Source: Rhizobium sp. 11515TR (GTDB taxonomy: Bacteria; Pseudomonadota; Alphaproteobacteria; Rhizobiales; Rhizobiaceae). Taken from it: 64,000 nt of DNA. The notes beneath the pieces were generated by a model that saw nothing but the letters and a program-made list of their open reading frames with translations, searched no databases and was not told where the DNA came from. Below, one piece after another: positions 1-10,953 of the stretch. Position 1 is the stretch's first letter. Every line of letters starts with the position of its first letter. Where the stretch lies: assembly GCF_002277895.1 (NCBI RefSeq), contig NZ_CP022998.1, positions 591,001 to 655,000 on the forward strand, read 5' to 3'. The position numbers and the translations under genes were made by a program.

Positions 1-68
1 CAGAGCGGGGGAGGGGTGAGCGTTTCCCCGCTCAAGACCCGCATGATCTTCCGGCGTTCATCGGTCAC
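1..68 (-). CDS. hemE: Uroporphyrinogen decarboxylase, N-terminal fragment (cut by window edge)
   Basis: Reading leftward from a GTG at 68-66, the first 22 codons give VTDERRKIMRVLSG, then ETLTPPPL, and the next would be W. This matches the known start of rhizobial HemE (charged stretch, KI-x-RVL-x-GE, then PPPLWLMRQAGRY). HemE decarboxylates uroporphyrinogen III to coproporphyrinogen III in cytosolic heme synthesis. A weak Shine-Dalgarno (AGGA, plus-strand complement near 77-80) precedes the GTG. The rest of the gene lies outside the window. The fragment is short, but the PPP motif and the divergent position next to the origin make the call good. Confidence 0.8.
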   Translation of the reverse strand, partial: MTDERRKIMRVLSGETLTPPPL

Positions 69-457
69 AGACGTCGTCCTATATAAAACCAAACATATAT
101 TGAAAGGTTTCTATTTCTTAGAGTCGGTGAGTAGCAAGGATTAAAGTTCATCCCTTGCCTATCCAATTTGTCGCGCCTCGCGCATAAATTTGGAGAGATT
201 TCGAGACTGCAAGCCGATATGTGGATAAGAAAGGTGATTTTTCAATCTTTTGAGGAGGTTGACGAGAAATTCGGATTTTCGCAGTCTGGGGACAATTCGG
301 GGATGAGTGAGGTGTTGTCGATCTTATCCACATTGCTCACAGCCACCGCGAAAGCCGTCTCTCGAAAATTCCGAATGTGGAAAACTCGACCGTTTTCCAC
401 TTGCCCAAGATGGCCCCCTTCCCGTACCTCTCTTTTCTCCCGAGATATCAACAGGTG
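69..457. other. oriC: Candidate chromosomal replication origin (oriC)
   Basis: This 389-bp gene-free stretch lies between hemE (leftward) and a DUF299 gene (rightward), the homologue of Rickettsia RP001. The Caulobacter origin sits in this same hemE/RP001 gap. It holds two perfect DnaA boxes in opposite orientation (220-228 and 324-332) and near-matches at 376-384 and 393-401. An AT-rich tract at about 78-123 could be the unwinding element. One GANTC (CcrM) site lies at 121-125. No convincing CtrA site (TTAA-N7-TTAA) was seen. The role is inferred from synteny and boxes. Confidence 0.8.
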
Positions 458-477
458 ATGGAAAGTAGCGTGGAAAA
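220..477. promoter_or_regulatory. DnaA box cluster
   Basis: Boxes against consensus TTATCCACA: 220-228 minus, exact; 324-332 plus, exact; 376-384 minus, TTTTCCACA; 393-401 plus, TTTTCCACT; 469-477 minus, TTTTCCACG. The last lies inside the first codons of the following gene. Two exact 9-mers within about 110 bp, with three one- or two-mismatch copies nearby, would be unusual by chance. Facing pairs (376/393) suggest cooperative DnaA binding. Confidence 0.8.
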
Positions 478-1291
478 CCGAACAAGCTTCTTTCATCTGC
501 ATCTGATTTCTGACTCAACGGGCGAGACTCTCATTTCCGCCGGCCGCGCGGCCTCTGTGCAATTCCATGCCAGCCAGCCGATCGAGCACGTCTATCCGCT
601 GATTAGAAATCGCAAGCAGCTTCTGCCTGTCTTGGAAGCAATCGATCATAGCCCCGGCATTGTCCTCTATACGATCGTCGATCGCGAACTTGCCGATTTC
701 ATCGCCGAGCGCTGCAGGGAGATGGGCGTACCATCCGTCAATGTTCTCGAGCCGGTCATGAACGTTTTCCAGACCTATCTCGGCACGGCGTCGCGTCGGC
801 GCGTCGGCGCGCAGCATGTGATGAATGCGGATTATTTCGCCCGCATCGAAGCGCTGAACTTCACCATGGATCATGACGATGGCCAGATGCCCGATGATTA
901 TGACGAAGCCGATGTCGTCATTATCGGTATCAGCCGCACCTCGAAAACGCCGACCAGCATCTATCTGGCGAACCGCGGCATCAAGACGGCCAACATTCCG
1001 ATCGTCCATGGCGTGCCGTTGCCGGAAAGCCTCGCCAGGGCGACGAAGCCCTTGATCGTCGGACTGGTTGCGACGACCGACCGTATCTCGCAGGTCCGCG
1101 AAAATCGCATTCTCGGGGCGACCCCCGGCTTCGATCGCGGCGGCTATACGGATAGAGCCGCTATCTCCGAAGAGCTCAAATATGCTCGTTCCCTTTGCGC
1201 GCGGCACAATTGGCCGATCATCGATGTGACCCGCCGTTCGATCGAAGAGACCGCCGCCGCCATTGTTGCCCTGCGACCCAAGCTGCGCTAA
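458..1291 (+). CDS. Pyruvate, phosphate dikinase regulatory protein (DUF299 kinase/phosphorylase)
   Basis: 277 residues if started at ATG 458, which follows AACAGG; an upstream in-frame ATG at 377 would extend it into the DnaA boxes and lacks family similarity. DUF299 proteins use ADP to phosphorylate, and Pi to dephosphorylate, a threonine of PPDK or PEP synthase, switching the pyruvate/PEP step. The N-terminus [15 protein letters not shown] and the P-loop-like [18 protein letters not shown] are the family signatures. It is the first gene right of the origin. The partner is presumed to be PPDK, which is not in the window, so PPDK rather than PEP synthase is inference. Confidence 0.9.
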   Translation: MESSVENRTSFFHLHLISDSTGETLISAGRAASVQFHASQPIEHVYPLIRNRKQLLPVLEAIDHSPGIVLYTIVDRELADFIAERCREMGVPSVNVLEPVMNVFQTYLGTASRRRVGAQHVMNADYFARIEALNFTMDHDDGQMPDDYDEADVVIIGISRTSKTPTSIYLANRGIKTANIPIVHGVPLPESLARATKPLIVGLVATTDRISQVRENRILGATPGFDRGGYTDRAAISEELKYARSLCARHNWPIIDVTRRSIEETAAAIVALRPKLR

Positions 1292-1324
1292 GCGCTCCCC
1301 ATGACCATCTCGGAGGCAACCGTC

Positions 1325-1924
1325 ATGACCTCGCCCCTTATCCTCGCATCATCCAGCCCATTCCGGCGAATGCTGATGGAAAACGCCGGTCTGCATTTTC
1401 AGGCTATTGCTGCCGATATCGATGAGCGTGCGATCGAAGCACCGCTGGAACTGGGTGGCGCCAGCCCGGATGCTGTCGCGCTCGTGCTGGCAAAGGCGAA
1501 GGCAAAAGAGGTGAGCGATCGCTTCCCCGGATCGCTCGTTATAGGCTCGGATCAGACCATGTCACTCGGTGCCCAGGTCTTTCACAAGCCGAAGTCGATG
1601 GCCGAGGCGGAAAATCATCTGCGGGCGCTATCGGGTAAAACTCATCGGCTGAACAGCGCCATCGCTTTGGCGCGCAACGGCGACATCATCTGGGAACATG
1701 TATCCCACGCCGATCTGACCATGCATGAGTTGCCGGCCGATTTCATTCATCGGCATCTGAGCCGCGTCGGCGAGAAGGCATTGTCGAGCGTCGGCGCCTA
1801 TCAGCTTGAGGGGGAGGGCATCCAGCTTTTCTCGAAAGTCGACGGCGACTACTTCACCATCCTCGGATTGCCGATGCTGCCGCTTTTGGAAAAACTGCGA
1901 GAGTTGGGGACGATCGATGGATGA
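1325..1924 (+). CDS. maf: Maf-family nucleoside triphosphate pyrophosphatase
   Basis: 199 residues. The start at ATG 1325 is preceded by GGAGG at 1312-1316; the ATG at 1301 has no ribosome site. Maf proteins hydrolyse non-canonical or methylated NTPs to the monophosphate, cleaning the nucleotide pool. Visible motifs are the N-terminal ASSSPFRR loop and GSDQ with the catalytic aspartate. The SDQ form resembles the YceF (7-methyl-GTP) branch rather than the ADT form of YhdE, so m7GTP is the likelier substrate (inference). The 3' end overlaps aroE by 8 bp, implying translational coupling. Confidence 0.88.
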   Translation: MTSPLILASSSPFRRMLMENAGLHFQAIAADIDERAIEAPLELGGASPDAVALVLAKAKAKEVSDRFPGSLVIGSDQTMSLGAQVFHKPKSMAEAENHLRALSGKTHRLNSAIALARNGDIIWEHVSHADLTMHELPADFIHRHLSRVGEKALSSVGAYQLEGEGIQLFSKVDGDYFTILGLPMLPLLEKLRELGTIDG

Positions 1925-2774
1925 TTCACGTGAAACACAAAGCGTAAACGCTTTTGTAACGGGTTATCCGGTCCGGCATTCGCGCTCGCCGCTGATCCAT
2001 GGTTACTGGCTGAAGCAGCATGGCCTGGCCGGCAGCTATCGTGCCCATGAAGTGCCAGTGGAGGATTTCGAAGCCTTCATCTCATCCTTGAAGGATGGTT
2101 CCAGCGGCTTCGTCGGCGGGAACGTCACCATCCCTCATAAGGAAGCAGCCTTCAAGCTCGCCGATCAGCCCGACGAACTTTCGGAAGAATTGGGCGCGTC
2201 CAACACCTTATGGCTTGAAAATGGCAAGCTGCATGCAACGAATACCGATGGCCGCGGCTTCACAGCGAACCTCGACGAGCGTCATCCCGGTTGGGATCGC
2301 AGCGATCGTGCGGTCATCCTCGGGGCAGGGGGTGCCAGTCGCGCTGTCATCCAGGCGGTACGCGACCGCGGCTTCAAGGAAATCCATGTGGTCAACCGCA
2401 CGGTTGAACGAGCGCAGGAACTGGCGGATCGGTTCGGCGCGAGGGTCTATGCCCATCCGATGACCGCACTCGGCGAGGTCATGCAGGGTGCCGGTCTCTT
2501 TATCAATACGACCTCGCTTGGCATGGACGGTGAGGCAGCACCCCGGATCGATTTCTCTCCTCTTGTGGAAGGCGCCGTCGTCACCGACATTGTCTATGTA
2601 CCGCTGAAGACGCCACTTCTCGCCCAGGCCGAGGAACAGGGTTTTGCCATCGTCGACGGTCTCGGCATGTTGCTGCACCAGGCCGTGCCGGGCTTCGAAA
2701 AATGGTTTGGAAAGCGTCCGGCGGTCGATGAAACCTTGAGGGCATTGATCATCGCCGACATGGAAAAGCACTAG
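1917..2774 (+). CDS. aroE: Shikimate dehydrogenase
   Basis: 285 residues, starting at ATG 1917 inside the end of maf. The protein reduces 3-dehydroshikimate to shikimate with NADPH in aromatic amino acid synthesis. Visible features are the substrate region SRSPLIH near residue 23, catalytic Lys75 in NVTIPHKE, Asp111 in NTDGRGF, and the Rossmann loop GAGGASRA. It sits in a plus-strand run with maf and coaE (1-bp gap). Any earlier start reads through the maf frame and gives unrelated sequence. Confidence 0.93.
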   Translation: MDDSRETQSVNAFVTGYPVRHSRSPLIHGYWLKQHGLAGSYRAHEVPVEDFEAFISSLKDGSSGFVGGNVTIPHKEAAFKLADQPDELSEELGASNTLWLENGKLHATNTDGRGFTANLDERHPGWDRSDRAVILGAGGASRAVIQAVRDRGFKEIHVVNRTVERAQELADRFGARVYAHPMTALGEVMQGAGLFINTTSLGMDGEAAPRIDFSPLVEGAVVTDIVYVPLKTPLLAQAEEQGFAIVDGLGMLLHQAVPGFEKWFGKRPAVDETLRALIIADMEKH

Positions 2775-2775
2775 C

Positions 2776-3375
2776 ATGATCAGGATCGGACTGACGGGAT
2801 CGATCGGTATGGGAAAGTCGACCTCGGCGAAACTCTTCGCCGAAGCCGGAATCCCGGTGAACGATTCCGATGCGGTCGTGCATGATCTCTATAGTGGCGA
2901 AGCCGTTCCCTTGGTCGAAGCTGCTTTCCCCGGAACAACGGCTGACGGCAGGGTCGACCGGCAGAAACTTAGCCGAAAGCTGGCGGGCGATCCCTCTGGC
3001 TTCAAGCGCCTCGAAGCCATCGTCCATCCGCTGGTCCGCGATCGCGAGCACCAGTTTCTGGAGCGCCAACGCAAGGCCGGCGCCGATATGGTCGTGCTGG
3101 ATATCCCGCTGCTTTTCGAAACCGGCGCAGACAAGCGAGTGGATAAGATCGTCGTCGTCAGCTGTGATCCACAGATTCAGCGGGAGAGGGTGCTTGCCCG
3201 GCCGGGCATGACGGAGGAAAAATTCAATATGATTCTCTCCCGGCAGACGCCGGATGCGGAAAAGCGAGCACGCGCCGATTATGTCATCGATACCGGCGGA
3301 AGCATCGATGCAGCCCGCACGCAGGTAAGAGACATCATTGCGGATCTGCGGCACAAGCTGTTGGTCGAAAAATAG
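2776..3375 (+). CDS. coaE: Dephospho-CoA kinase
   Basis: 199 residues. It phosphorylates the 3'-hydroxyl of dephospho-CoA, the last step of coenzyme A synthesis. The Walker A loop GSIGMGKS is at residues 8-15 and the family VLDIPLLFE segment is present in the middle. Length is typical. It follows aroE by one base and precedes dnaQ by 17, so it is part of the same transcript. The other end of the CoA pathway, coaA, is also in this window at 45592-46587. Confidence 0.93.
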   Translation: MIRIGLTGSIGMGKSTSAKLFAEAGIPVNDSDAVVHDLYSGEAVPLVEAAFPGTTADGRVDRQKLSRKLAGDPSGFKRLEAIVHPLVRDREHQFLERQRKAGADMVVLDIPLLFETGADKRVDKIVVVSCDPQIQRERVLARPGMTEEKFNMILSRQTPDAEKRARADYVIDTGGSIDAARTQVRDIIADLRHKLLVEK

Positions 3376-3392
3376 GAAAGCGAAGTCCCGAT

Positions 3393-4109
3393 ATGCGCGA
3401 AATCATTTTCGATACGGAAACCACCGGCCTCGACAACAGGGCAGACCGCATCATCGAAATCGGCGGCATCGAGCTCTTCAACCATTTTCCGACCGGCAAG
3501 ACACTGCACATCTATATCAATCCGGGCGATCGCAAGGTTCATCCCGATGCTCTGGCCGTGCACGGCATTACTGATGAGTTCCTAACGGGCAAACCGCTCT
3601 TCGAAACCGTCGCGGACGAAATTCTCGAATTTTTCGGCGATGCGAAATGGATCGCGCATAACGCCACCTTCGACATGGGCTTCGTCAATGCGGAGTTCGC
3701 AAGGCTTGGCCGCCCGCCGATCCTCCCCGACATGGTGATCGATACGCTCGCCATGGCGCGCCGAAAGCACCCGATGGGGCCGAATTCGCTGGATGCTCTT
3801 TGCCGTCGATACGGCATCGACAACTCGCACCGCACGAAACATGGCGCGTTGCTCGACTCCGAACTGCTGGCTGAAGTCTATATAGAGATGATCGGCGGCC
3901 GACAGACGGCCCTTGGTCTTGGCAGCGTCACCGGTTCATCAGCGCGCTTCCGCCAAAACGATGTCACGGAAGAAGTCGTCATCGACATCTTCGCGCGGCC
4001 CGCTCCGCTGCCGAGCCGGCTGACCGAGGAGGAACTCGCGGCTCATGAAGCGCTGGTCGCCAAGCTCGGCACGAAGGGAATTTGGTCGAAATACAGCGCT
4101 TCCGAGTAA
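3393..4109 (+). CDS. dnaQ: DNA polymerase III epsilon subunit, 3'-5' proofreading exonuclease
   Basis: 238 residues. DEDDh exonuclease that proofreads for the replicative polymerase. Exo I is IIFDTETTGLD, Exo II contains AHNATFDMGFVNAEF, and Exo III carries HRTKHGALLDSELLAEVY with the histidine and aspartate in place. The C-terminal quarter (FARPAPLPSRLTEEE onward) is the probable alpha-subunit tether. It is the last gene of the ppsR-maf-aroE-coaE run and ends at a strong hairpin shared with secB. Confidence 0.93.
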   Translation: MREIIFDTETTGLDNRADRIIEIGGIELFNHFPTGKTLHIYINPGDRKVHPDALAVHGITDEFLTGKPLFETVADEILEFFGDAKWIAHNATFDMGFVNAEFARLGRPPILPDMVIDTLAMARRKHPMGPNSLDALCRRYGIDNSHRTKHGALLDSELLAEVYIEMIGGRQTALGLGSVTGSSARFRQNDVTEEVVIDIFARPAPLPSRLTEEELAAHEALVAKLGTKGIWSKYSASE

Positions 4110-4132
4110 AAGCGCTTTCCAAAACATCAAAA

Positions 4133-4165
4133 GAAAATGCCCGGACGTGCGATCCGGGCATTTTC
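4133..4165. terminator. Bidirectional intrinsic terminator between dnaQ and secB
   Basis: A 13-bp perfect stem (4133-4145 pairs with 4153-4165) around a 7-nt loop. The stem ends are A-rich on the left and T-rich on the right, so it can terminate dnaQ rightward and secB leftward. Confidence 0.85.
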
Positions 4166-4191
4166 GCTTCTGGAACTGGAAAAATACAGGC

Positions 4192-4674
4192 TTAGTTCGG
4201 AACAGCCGAAACCTGAGCGCGAGCCTGCTCTTCGGCCATGCGCTGCGTGAACATCTGCGCGAAATCGATCGGGTCGATCATCAGCGGCGGGAAGCCGCCA
4301 TTGCGCGTGACGTCGGCGATGATCTGGCGTGCGAAGGGGAACAGCAGGCGCGGGCACTCGATGAAGAGCAGGGGCAGCATGTGTTCCTGCGGGAAACCGG
4401 TGACGCGGAAGACGCCGCCATAGACCAGCTCGGTGTGGAAGAGTACGCGCTCGCCATCCTTGGCTTCGGCGCTCAGCGTCAGCACGACGTCGAAATCGGA
4501 ATCCGACAGCGGGTTGGCGTTGACGTTCACATTGATATTGATGTCGGGAGCATTTTCCCGGGCCTGGAGCGAGCGCGGAGCACCCGGATTTTCGAAGGAA
4601 AGATCCTTGGTGTACTGAGCAAGGATGCTGAGGCTCGGGCTGGCTGCACCGTTGCCGTTGGTCTCGTTGGCCAT
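4192..4674 (-). CDS. secB: Protein-export chaperone SecB
   Basis: 160 residues, typical for alphaproteobacteria. SecB is a cytosolic tetramer that holds preproteins unfolded and hands them to SecA. The sequence has the family core [11 protein letters not shown], the [19 protein letters not shown] beta region and [17 protein letters not shown] near the C-terminus. The ATG at 4674 is preceded by a GAGAGGA-type ribosome site. It is convergent with dnaQ; fxsA lies upstream on the same strand, but a promoter candidate sits between them. Confidence 0.95.
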   Translation of the reverse strand: MANETNGNGAASPSLSILAQYTKDLSFENPGAPRSLQARENAPDININVNVNANPLSDSDFDVVLTLSAEAKDGERVLFHTELVYGGVFRVTGFPQEHMLPLLFIECPRLLFPFARQIIADVTRNGGFPPLMIDPIDFAQMFTQRMAEEQARAQVSAVPN

Positions 4675-4707
4675 GGGGGTGTCCTCTCACGTCTCGATGG
4701 GTGTCGC

Positions 4708-4736
4708 CATCTAGCATTTAGAAAAGGGGCTTACAA
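4708..4736 (-). promoter_or_regulatory. Candidate sigma-70 type promoter of secB
   Basis: On the minus strand, TTGTAA (4736-4731), a 17-nt spacer and TAGATG (4713-4708) lie about 34 bases upstream of the secB start. The arrangement resembles the rhizobial housekeeping pattern (TTGAC, 17 nt, CTATAT), but the -10 match is loose. Confidence 0.4.
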
Positions 4737-4769
4737 CCCTTATGGCTCCGGCGCTCCCGAGGCCGTTCC

Positions 4770-5288
4770 CTAGTCTTCTAGACGCTTTTGATCCGACCAG
4801 GGCGAGTTGCGGTTCGGCTCCCGATGGAAATCGCCTTCATCGAGATCGACGACGTTTCCGGGTTTGTTCGGCCGACCTTGCGGTCCGGCGCCCGGGCCTT
4901 GCCCGCGGCGGAAGGCCCGCGAATTGCCGACGACGACGATGCGCTTGCGCAAAACCTGCCAGGCGAGATCGCGTACGGCAGGGATGAAGAGCAGCAGGCC
5001 GATGATATCAGAGATGAAGCCGGGCAGCATCAGGAAGAAGGCGGCAACCACGATCATCGCGCCATGCACCATCTCGCGGCCGGGATCGCCGCCGTTGCGG
5101 CTTTCGGCCGAGATGCGTTGGAGAATGCCGATGCCCTGGATCCTCAAGAGAGCGGCACCGAGCAGCACGCTGAGGATGACAAGCCCCAGTGTCGCCCAGA
5201 CGCCGATCATCTTTCCAACGACGATGAATCCGGCGATCTCAGCCAGAGGCATCAAGAAAACGACGATAGGAAGAAGTGATAGGCGCAT
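4770..5288 (-). CDS. fxsA: FxsA family membrane protein
   Basis: 172 residues. Three or four hydrophobic segments are visible (about 5-25, 28-48 and 76-105), followed by a basic, glycine/proline-rich cytoplasmic tail. PLAEIAGFIVVG and LLGAALLRIQG are typical of FxsA, an inner-membrane protein named for suppressing F-plasmid exclusion of phage T7; its cellular role is not known. It is divergent from the Tim44-like gene across a 146-bp gap, as commonly seen in rhizobia. Confidence 0.85.
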   Translation of the reverse strand: MRLSLLPIVVFLMPLAEIAGFIVVGKMIGVWATLGLVILSVLLGAALLRIQGIGILQRISAESRNGGDPGREMVHGAMIVVAAFFLMLPGFISDIIGLLLFIPAVRDLAWQVLRKRIVVVGNSRAFRRGQGPGAGPQGRPNKPGNVVDLDEGDFHREPNRNSPWSDQKRLED

Positions 5289-5434
5289 GTTACGGTGGTC
5301 CTGAGAGCGGGTTTCTTCGCGTAAGCGTTGGTTTCGCGCATATAATAAAGAAACAGGTCCGCTATTTGAATGATAGATCGATGCGGACTATATGGGGACT
5401 GATCTTTTAATTTTAACGGTGGTTCCGATACGAG

Positions 5435-6136
5435 ATGGGTGCAAACGACTTTGTGACGATCTTTTTCCTGGTGGCGGCGGTGCTGATTTTCTTTCAGTTG
5501 CGCAGCGTCCTTGGCCGCCGTACGGGGAACGAGAAGCCGCCGCGCGATCTCTACGGCTCTGCAGATCCGGCCAATGGCCCGACGCCGCCGGACGCCGGCA
5601 AGGTGGTCACATTGCCGCGCCGCGATGGCACCGAAGAGGAAGACCGTTTTGCTGCCATCGATGCCTTCACTCCGGCCGGCACGCCGCTCAATGATTCGCT
5701 GCGCGAAGTGAGCAAGGCTGATCCTTCCTTCAATCCAAAGGAATTCGTCAACGGCGCCCGCATGGCCTATGAGATGATTGTCATGGCCTTTGCGGAGGGC
5801 GACCGCAAGTCGCTGAAGGGGCTGCTGTCGCGTGAGGTCTATGAGGGCTTCGATGCCGCCATCGCCGAACGCGAAGCCAAAGGCGAGAAGGTCAAATCGA
5901 CCTTCGTCGGCATCGATAAGGCCGATATCGTCACCGCTGAGGTGAAGGGAACGGATGCCCTCATCACCATGCGCATCGTTAGCCAGATGATCTCGGCCAC
6001 CTACGACAAGGCCGGCACGTTGATCGATGGCGATGCTGAAGCTGTTGCCGAAATCAGCGATCTATGGACCTTCGCCCGCGACACGCGTTCGCGCGATCCG
6101 AATTGGAAACTCGTGGCGACCGAATCGGAACAATGA
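5435..6136 (+). CDS. Tim44/TimA domain protein
   Basis: 233 residues. One N-terminal membrane anchor (FVTIFFLVAAVLIFFQL, about residues 5-21) is followed by a low-complexity linker and a C-terminal Tim44-like domain (about 90-233: FNPKEFVNGARMAYEMIVMAFAEGD onward). Bacterial Tim44-domain proteins are inner-membrane-bound and thought to bind lipid or peptide at the membrane; alphaproteobacterial TimA is the proposed relative of mitochondrial Tim44. The stop overlaps mltA (ATGA), so both are co-translated. The molecular role here is inferred from the domain only. Confidence 0.82.
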   Translation: MGANDFVTIFFLVAAVLIFFQLRSVLGRRTGNEKPPRDLYGSADPANGPTPPDAGKVVTLPRRDGTEEEDRFAAIDAFTPAGTPLNDSLREVSKADPSFNPKEFVNGARMAYEMIVMAFAEGDRKSLKGLLSREVYEGFDAAIAEREAKGEKVKSTFVGIDKADIVTAEVKGTDALITMRIVSQMISATYDKAGTLIDGDAEAVAEISDLWTFARDTRSRDPNWKLVATESEQ

Positions 6137-7251
6137 CGAGCCCATCGCAGGAATTCAGGCTGGAGCCGGCAACCTTCGCCGATCTGAAGGGCTGGGAGGA
6201 GGACGATCCTTCCAGCCTTTTTCGCGCGATGAAGGACTGCCGCACCCATATCCGCGATGTGAAGCCTTATCGCACCGGCGCTGCCGGACTGACGGCCGAG
6301 GATCTCCTGACGCTTCTCGACGCCGCGGAAGGGAAAGAGCCGGGCGATGCAGCCGAAGCCAGAGCCTTCTTCGAGCAGCACTGCCAGCCCTTCTTCATTC
6401 GCCGCGATGGCGGTGCCAGTGGTTTCGTGACCGCTTTCTTCGAGCCGGAAATAGGCGTCTCGGCTGTGCCGGATGGAATCTATCGCTACCCCTTCTATCG
6501 CCGGCCGGCCGATCTGATCGATCTCGATGACGGCAATCGGCCCGCCGAAATTGATCCGTCCTACATGTTCGGCAGGCTTCAGGGTGGCGCAATTTCCACC
6601 TATCCAGACCGCGGCGAGATCGATCGGGGCTATCTCGAAGACAAGGGGCTGGAAATCGCCTGGGCGAAATCGAAGGTCGATGTTTTCTTCGTACATGTGC
6701 AGGGCGCGGCGCGTCTGCGCTATCCCGATGGGCGTCTTGGCCGCATCACCTATGCAGCCAAGGCCGGCCATCCCTTCTCGGCCGTTGGGCGCCTGCTGAT
6801 TAACCGCGGCCTACTGGACCGAGCCACGATCTCCATGCAGACGATCCGCGACTGGCTCTACGCGCATCCGGAAGAGGTCGACGAAGTCCTCTGGCACAAT
6901 CGATCCTACATCTTCTTCCGCGAGGCCGATGTCAGCGATCCCGCTCTCGGGCCGATTGCAGCGGCGAAGGTGCCGCTGGTACCCGGCCGTTCCCTTGCGG
7001 TCGATCGGCTGATCCACACTTTCGGTTTTCCCTTCTTCATCCGGTCTGAAAGCCTGACGCATCTATACGCCGGCAAGCCCTTCGCCCGGCTCATGCTGGC
7101 GCTCGATACAGGTTCCGCCATCATCGGGCCGGCGCGTGGGGATATCTTTACCGGCTCCGGCTACGATGCCGGGGAGCTTGCCGGCACGGTGCGCAATGAC
7201 GCCGATTTTTATATACTCATTCCGAAGGCGGCGGCGCAGAGGTTCGGCTGA
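6133..7251 (+). CDS. mltA: MltA-type lytic transglycosylase
   Basis: 372 residues. MltA enzymes cut the MurNAc-GlcNAc bond of peptidoglycan, leaving 1,6-anhydroMurNAc. The MltA domain starts around residue 85 (FFEPEIGVSAVPDGIYRYPFY) and the C-terminal 3D domain holds LMLALDTGSAIIGPARGDIFTGSG with its aspartates. No signal peptide or lipobox is visible: the protein begins MTSPSQEFRLEPATF, and the extra codons from an upstream ATG at 6064 are polar and basic. Export must therefore be atypical or the start is wrong. It is coupled to its neighbours by ATGA and TGATG overlaps. Its product type matches what AmgK/MurU (32-34 kb) recycle. Confidence 0.88.
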   Translation: MTSPSQEFRLEPATFADLKGWEEDDPSSLFRAMKDCRTHIRDVKPYRTGAAGLTAEDLLTLLDAAEGKEPGDAAEARAFFEQHCQPFFIRRDGGASGFVTAFFEPEIGVSAVPDGIYRYPFYRRPADLIDLDDGNRPAEIDPSYMFGRLQGGAISTYPDRGEIDRGYLEDKGLEIAWAKSKVDVFFVHVQGAARLRYPDGRLGRITYAAKAGHPFSAVGRLLINRGLLDRATISMQTIRDWLYAHPEEVDEVLWHNRSYIFFREADVSDPALGPIAAAKVPLVPGRSLAVDRLIHTFGFPFFIRSESLTHLYAGKPFARLMLALDTGSAIIGPARGDIFTGSGYDAGELAGTVRNDADFYILIPKAAAQRFG

Positions 7252-7835
7252 TGGCCCCGGAACGGAAGGACAAGGAACGAAAGCTCAGCACGGAAGACCG
7301 CATCCTCTGGGGTAAGGTCGCCAAGAGCACGCGTCCCATGCCGGGCCGAATGGCTGACATTGAGGCTTTCGAGGCGGCACTGCAAGCGGAAGCCGAAAGC
7401 GAACAAACTGCCCGTAATGCAAAGACGAAGCCAGTATCTCCCTCGGCCGAAACGCAGGAAACTCCGACGCCAGTCAAACAGCCCGCCGGCCGCCATCACC
7501 CGCTCGAACGTCCCGTCAAGCGCAAGATCGCTAGGGGTCATCTGGCGCTGGAGGCCAGGATCGACCTTCACGGCCTCATCCAGAGCGAGGCGCATTCCAT
7601 GCTTCTGGATTTCCTGTTGCGGGCCCATAGCCGCGGCCTGCGCCATGTGCTCGTCATAACAGGCAAGGGCAGCTCCATGGGCAGCGAGGGCGCCCTGAAG
7701 CGTGCTGTGCCGCTCTGGTTCTCCAAGCCCGAATTCCGGTTCCTGATTTCTTCTTACGAAACGGCAGCGCAGCATCATGGTGGCGAGGGGGCGCTCTATA
7801 TCCGCCTGTCGCGCTTGAAAGGGGAGAAGCCTTGA
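7251..7835 (+). CDS. Smr/MutS2-type nuclease domain protein
   Basis: 194 residues. The N-terminal ~95 residues are charged and poorly structured. The C-terminal Smr domain begins at ARIDLHGL (LDLHG-type motif) and contains ITGKGSSMGSEGALKRAVPLWF (TGKG motif). Stand-alone Smr proteins have nicking endonuclease activity linked to recombination or, as in SmrB, to ribosome rescue; the substrate here is unknown. It overlaps mltA by one base and xre by four, so it belongs to the timA-mltA-smr-xre transcript. Confidence 0.88.
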   Translation: MAPERKDKERKLSTEDRILWGKVAKSTRPMPGRMADIEAFEAALQAEAESEQTARNAKTKPVSPSAETQETPTPVKQPAGRHHPLERPVKRKIARGHLALEARIDLHGLIQSEAHSMLLDFLLRAHSRGLRHVLVITGKGSSMGSEGALKRAVPLWFSKPEFRFLISSYETAAQHHGGEGALYIRLSRLKGEKP

Positions 7836-8197
7836 CCCCATTCGGCGAAGCAGTGCGAAAACTGAGGCTGCGTAAGGGCGTTTCGCAGAAGCAGATGGCG
7901 GCTGCGCTGAACGTGACTCCGGCTTATTTATCCGCCTTAGAACACGGAAAGCGCGGTCTGCCGACCTTCGATCTCCTGCAGCGCATCGCCGGATACTTTA
8001 ACATCATCTGGGACGAGGCCGAGGAACTGTTCCTGCTGGCGCGGTTTTCCGACCCGCGCGTCGTCGTCGATACCTCCGGGCTTTCGCCGGAATATACGGC
8101 CTTTGTCAATCACTTAGCCGGCAAGATCCGCACCCTTGACGCGGCAACGATCCGCGAACTCTCGAAGGTTCTGGAAAATGCCGAAAAAACCGGCTGA
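7832..8197 (+). CDS. XRE-family transcriptional regulator
   Basis: 121 residues, starting with TTG 7832 behind GGGGAG (7821-7826); the start overlaps the smr stop (TTGA). Residues about 5-60 form a Cro/C1 helix-turn-helix (VRKLRLRKGVSQKQMAAAL, then VTPAYLSALEHGKRG). The remainder (LAGKIRTLDAATIRELSKVLE) is a small helical tail. It is the last gene before gyrB and may regulate itself or gyrB, but no target site can be named. Confidence 0.85.
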   Translation: MTPFGEAVRKLRLRKGVSQKQMAAALNVTPAYLSALEHGKRGLPTFDLLQRIAGYFNIIWDEAEELFLLARFSDPRVVVDTSGLSPEYTAFVNHLAGKIRTLDAATIRELSKVLENAEKTG

Positions 8198-8293
8198 AAA
8201 CCGCCTTAATCCCCTGTTTTATACCTGATTTCGGGGCCTTCCGTTTGGAACTTCAGGGTGAAACATCCTATATACAGGCTAGGAAAAACCGCT

Positions 8294-8417
8294 GATTCGT
8301 TAGAGTCGGATGAATTCAGGTCGAAACGACCTGAAATCTGAATCGGCTCTAAACTTAAAGTAGAACATGAGTCGTCCGAAAACCGCTCACACTTTTCGGC
8401 ATTATGCTCTGCGAATC
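8294..8417. promoter_or_regulatory. Cluster of five GANTC (CcrM methylation) sites upstream of gyrB
   Basis: GANTC occurs at 8294-8298, 8303-8307, 8340-8344, 8369-8373 and 8413-8417, five in 124 bp. CcrM methylates GANTC in alphaproteobacteria, and the hemimethylated state after fork passage can time transcription. The gene starts at 8454, so these sites span the presumed promoter. Confidence 0.55.
8300..8352. repeat. Nested palindrome in the gyrB leader
   Basis: The core is a perfect 9-bp stem with an AAA loop (8315-8323 with 8327-8335). It sits inside a weaker outer arm pairing 8300-8310 with 8342-8352 (TTAGAG against CTCTAA). There is no U-tract, so it is unlikely to be a terminator. It could be a protein-binding palindrome, a dispersed palindromic repeat unit or a 5'-leader hairpin. 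Confidence 0.7.
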
Positions 8418-8432
8418 GGCAGCGTTCTCTAA

Positions 8433-10889
<2,457 letters not shown>

Positions 10890-10907
10890 TTGTTCTCCAT
10901 CACATGC

Positions 10908-10946
10908 AAAAGGGTCCGCCGAAACATCCGGCGGGCCCTTTTCTTT
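10908..10946 (+). terminator. Intrinsic terminator of gyrB
   Basis: A 14-bp stem with one mismatched position (10908-10921 with 10929-10942) closes a 7-nt loop and is followed by a T-rich tail. The A-run on the left side means it may also serve the leftward nitroreductase gene. Confidence 0.85.
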
Positions 10947-10953
10947 TCATCGG

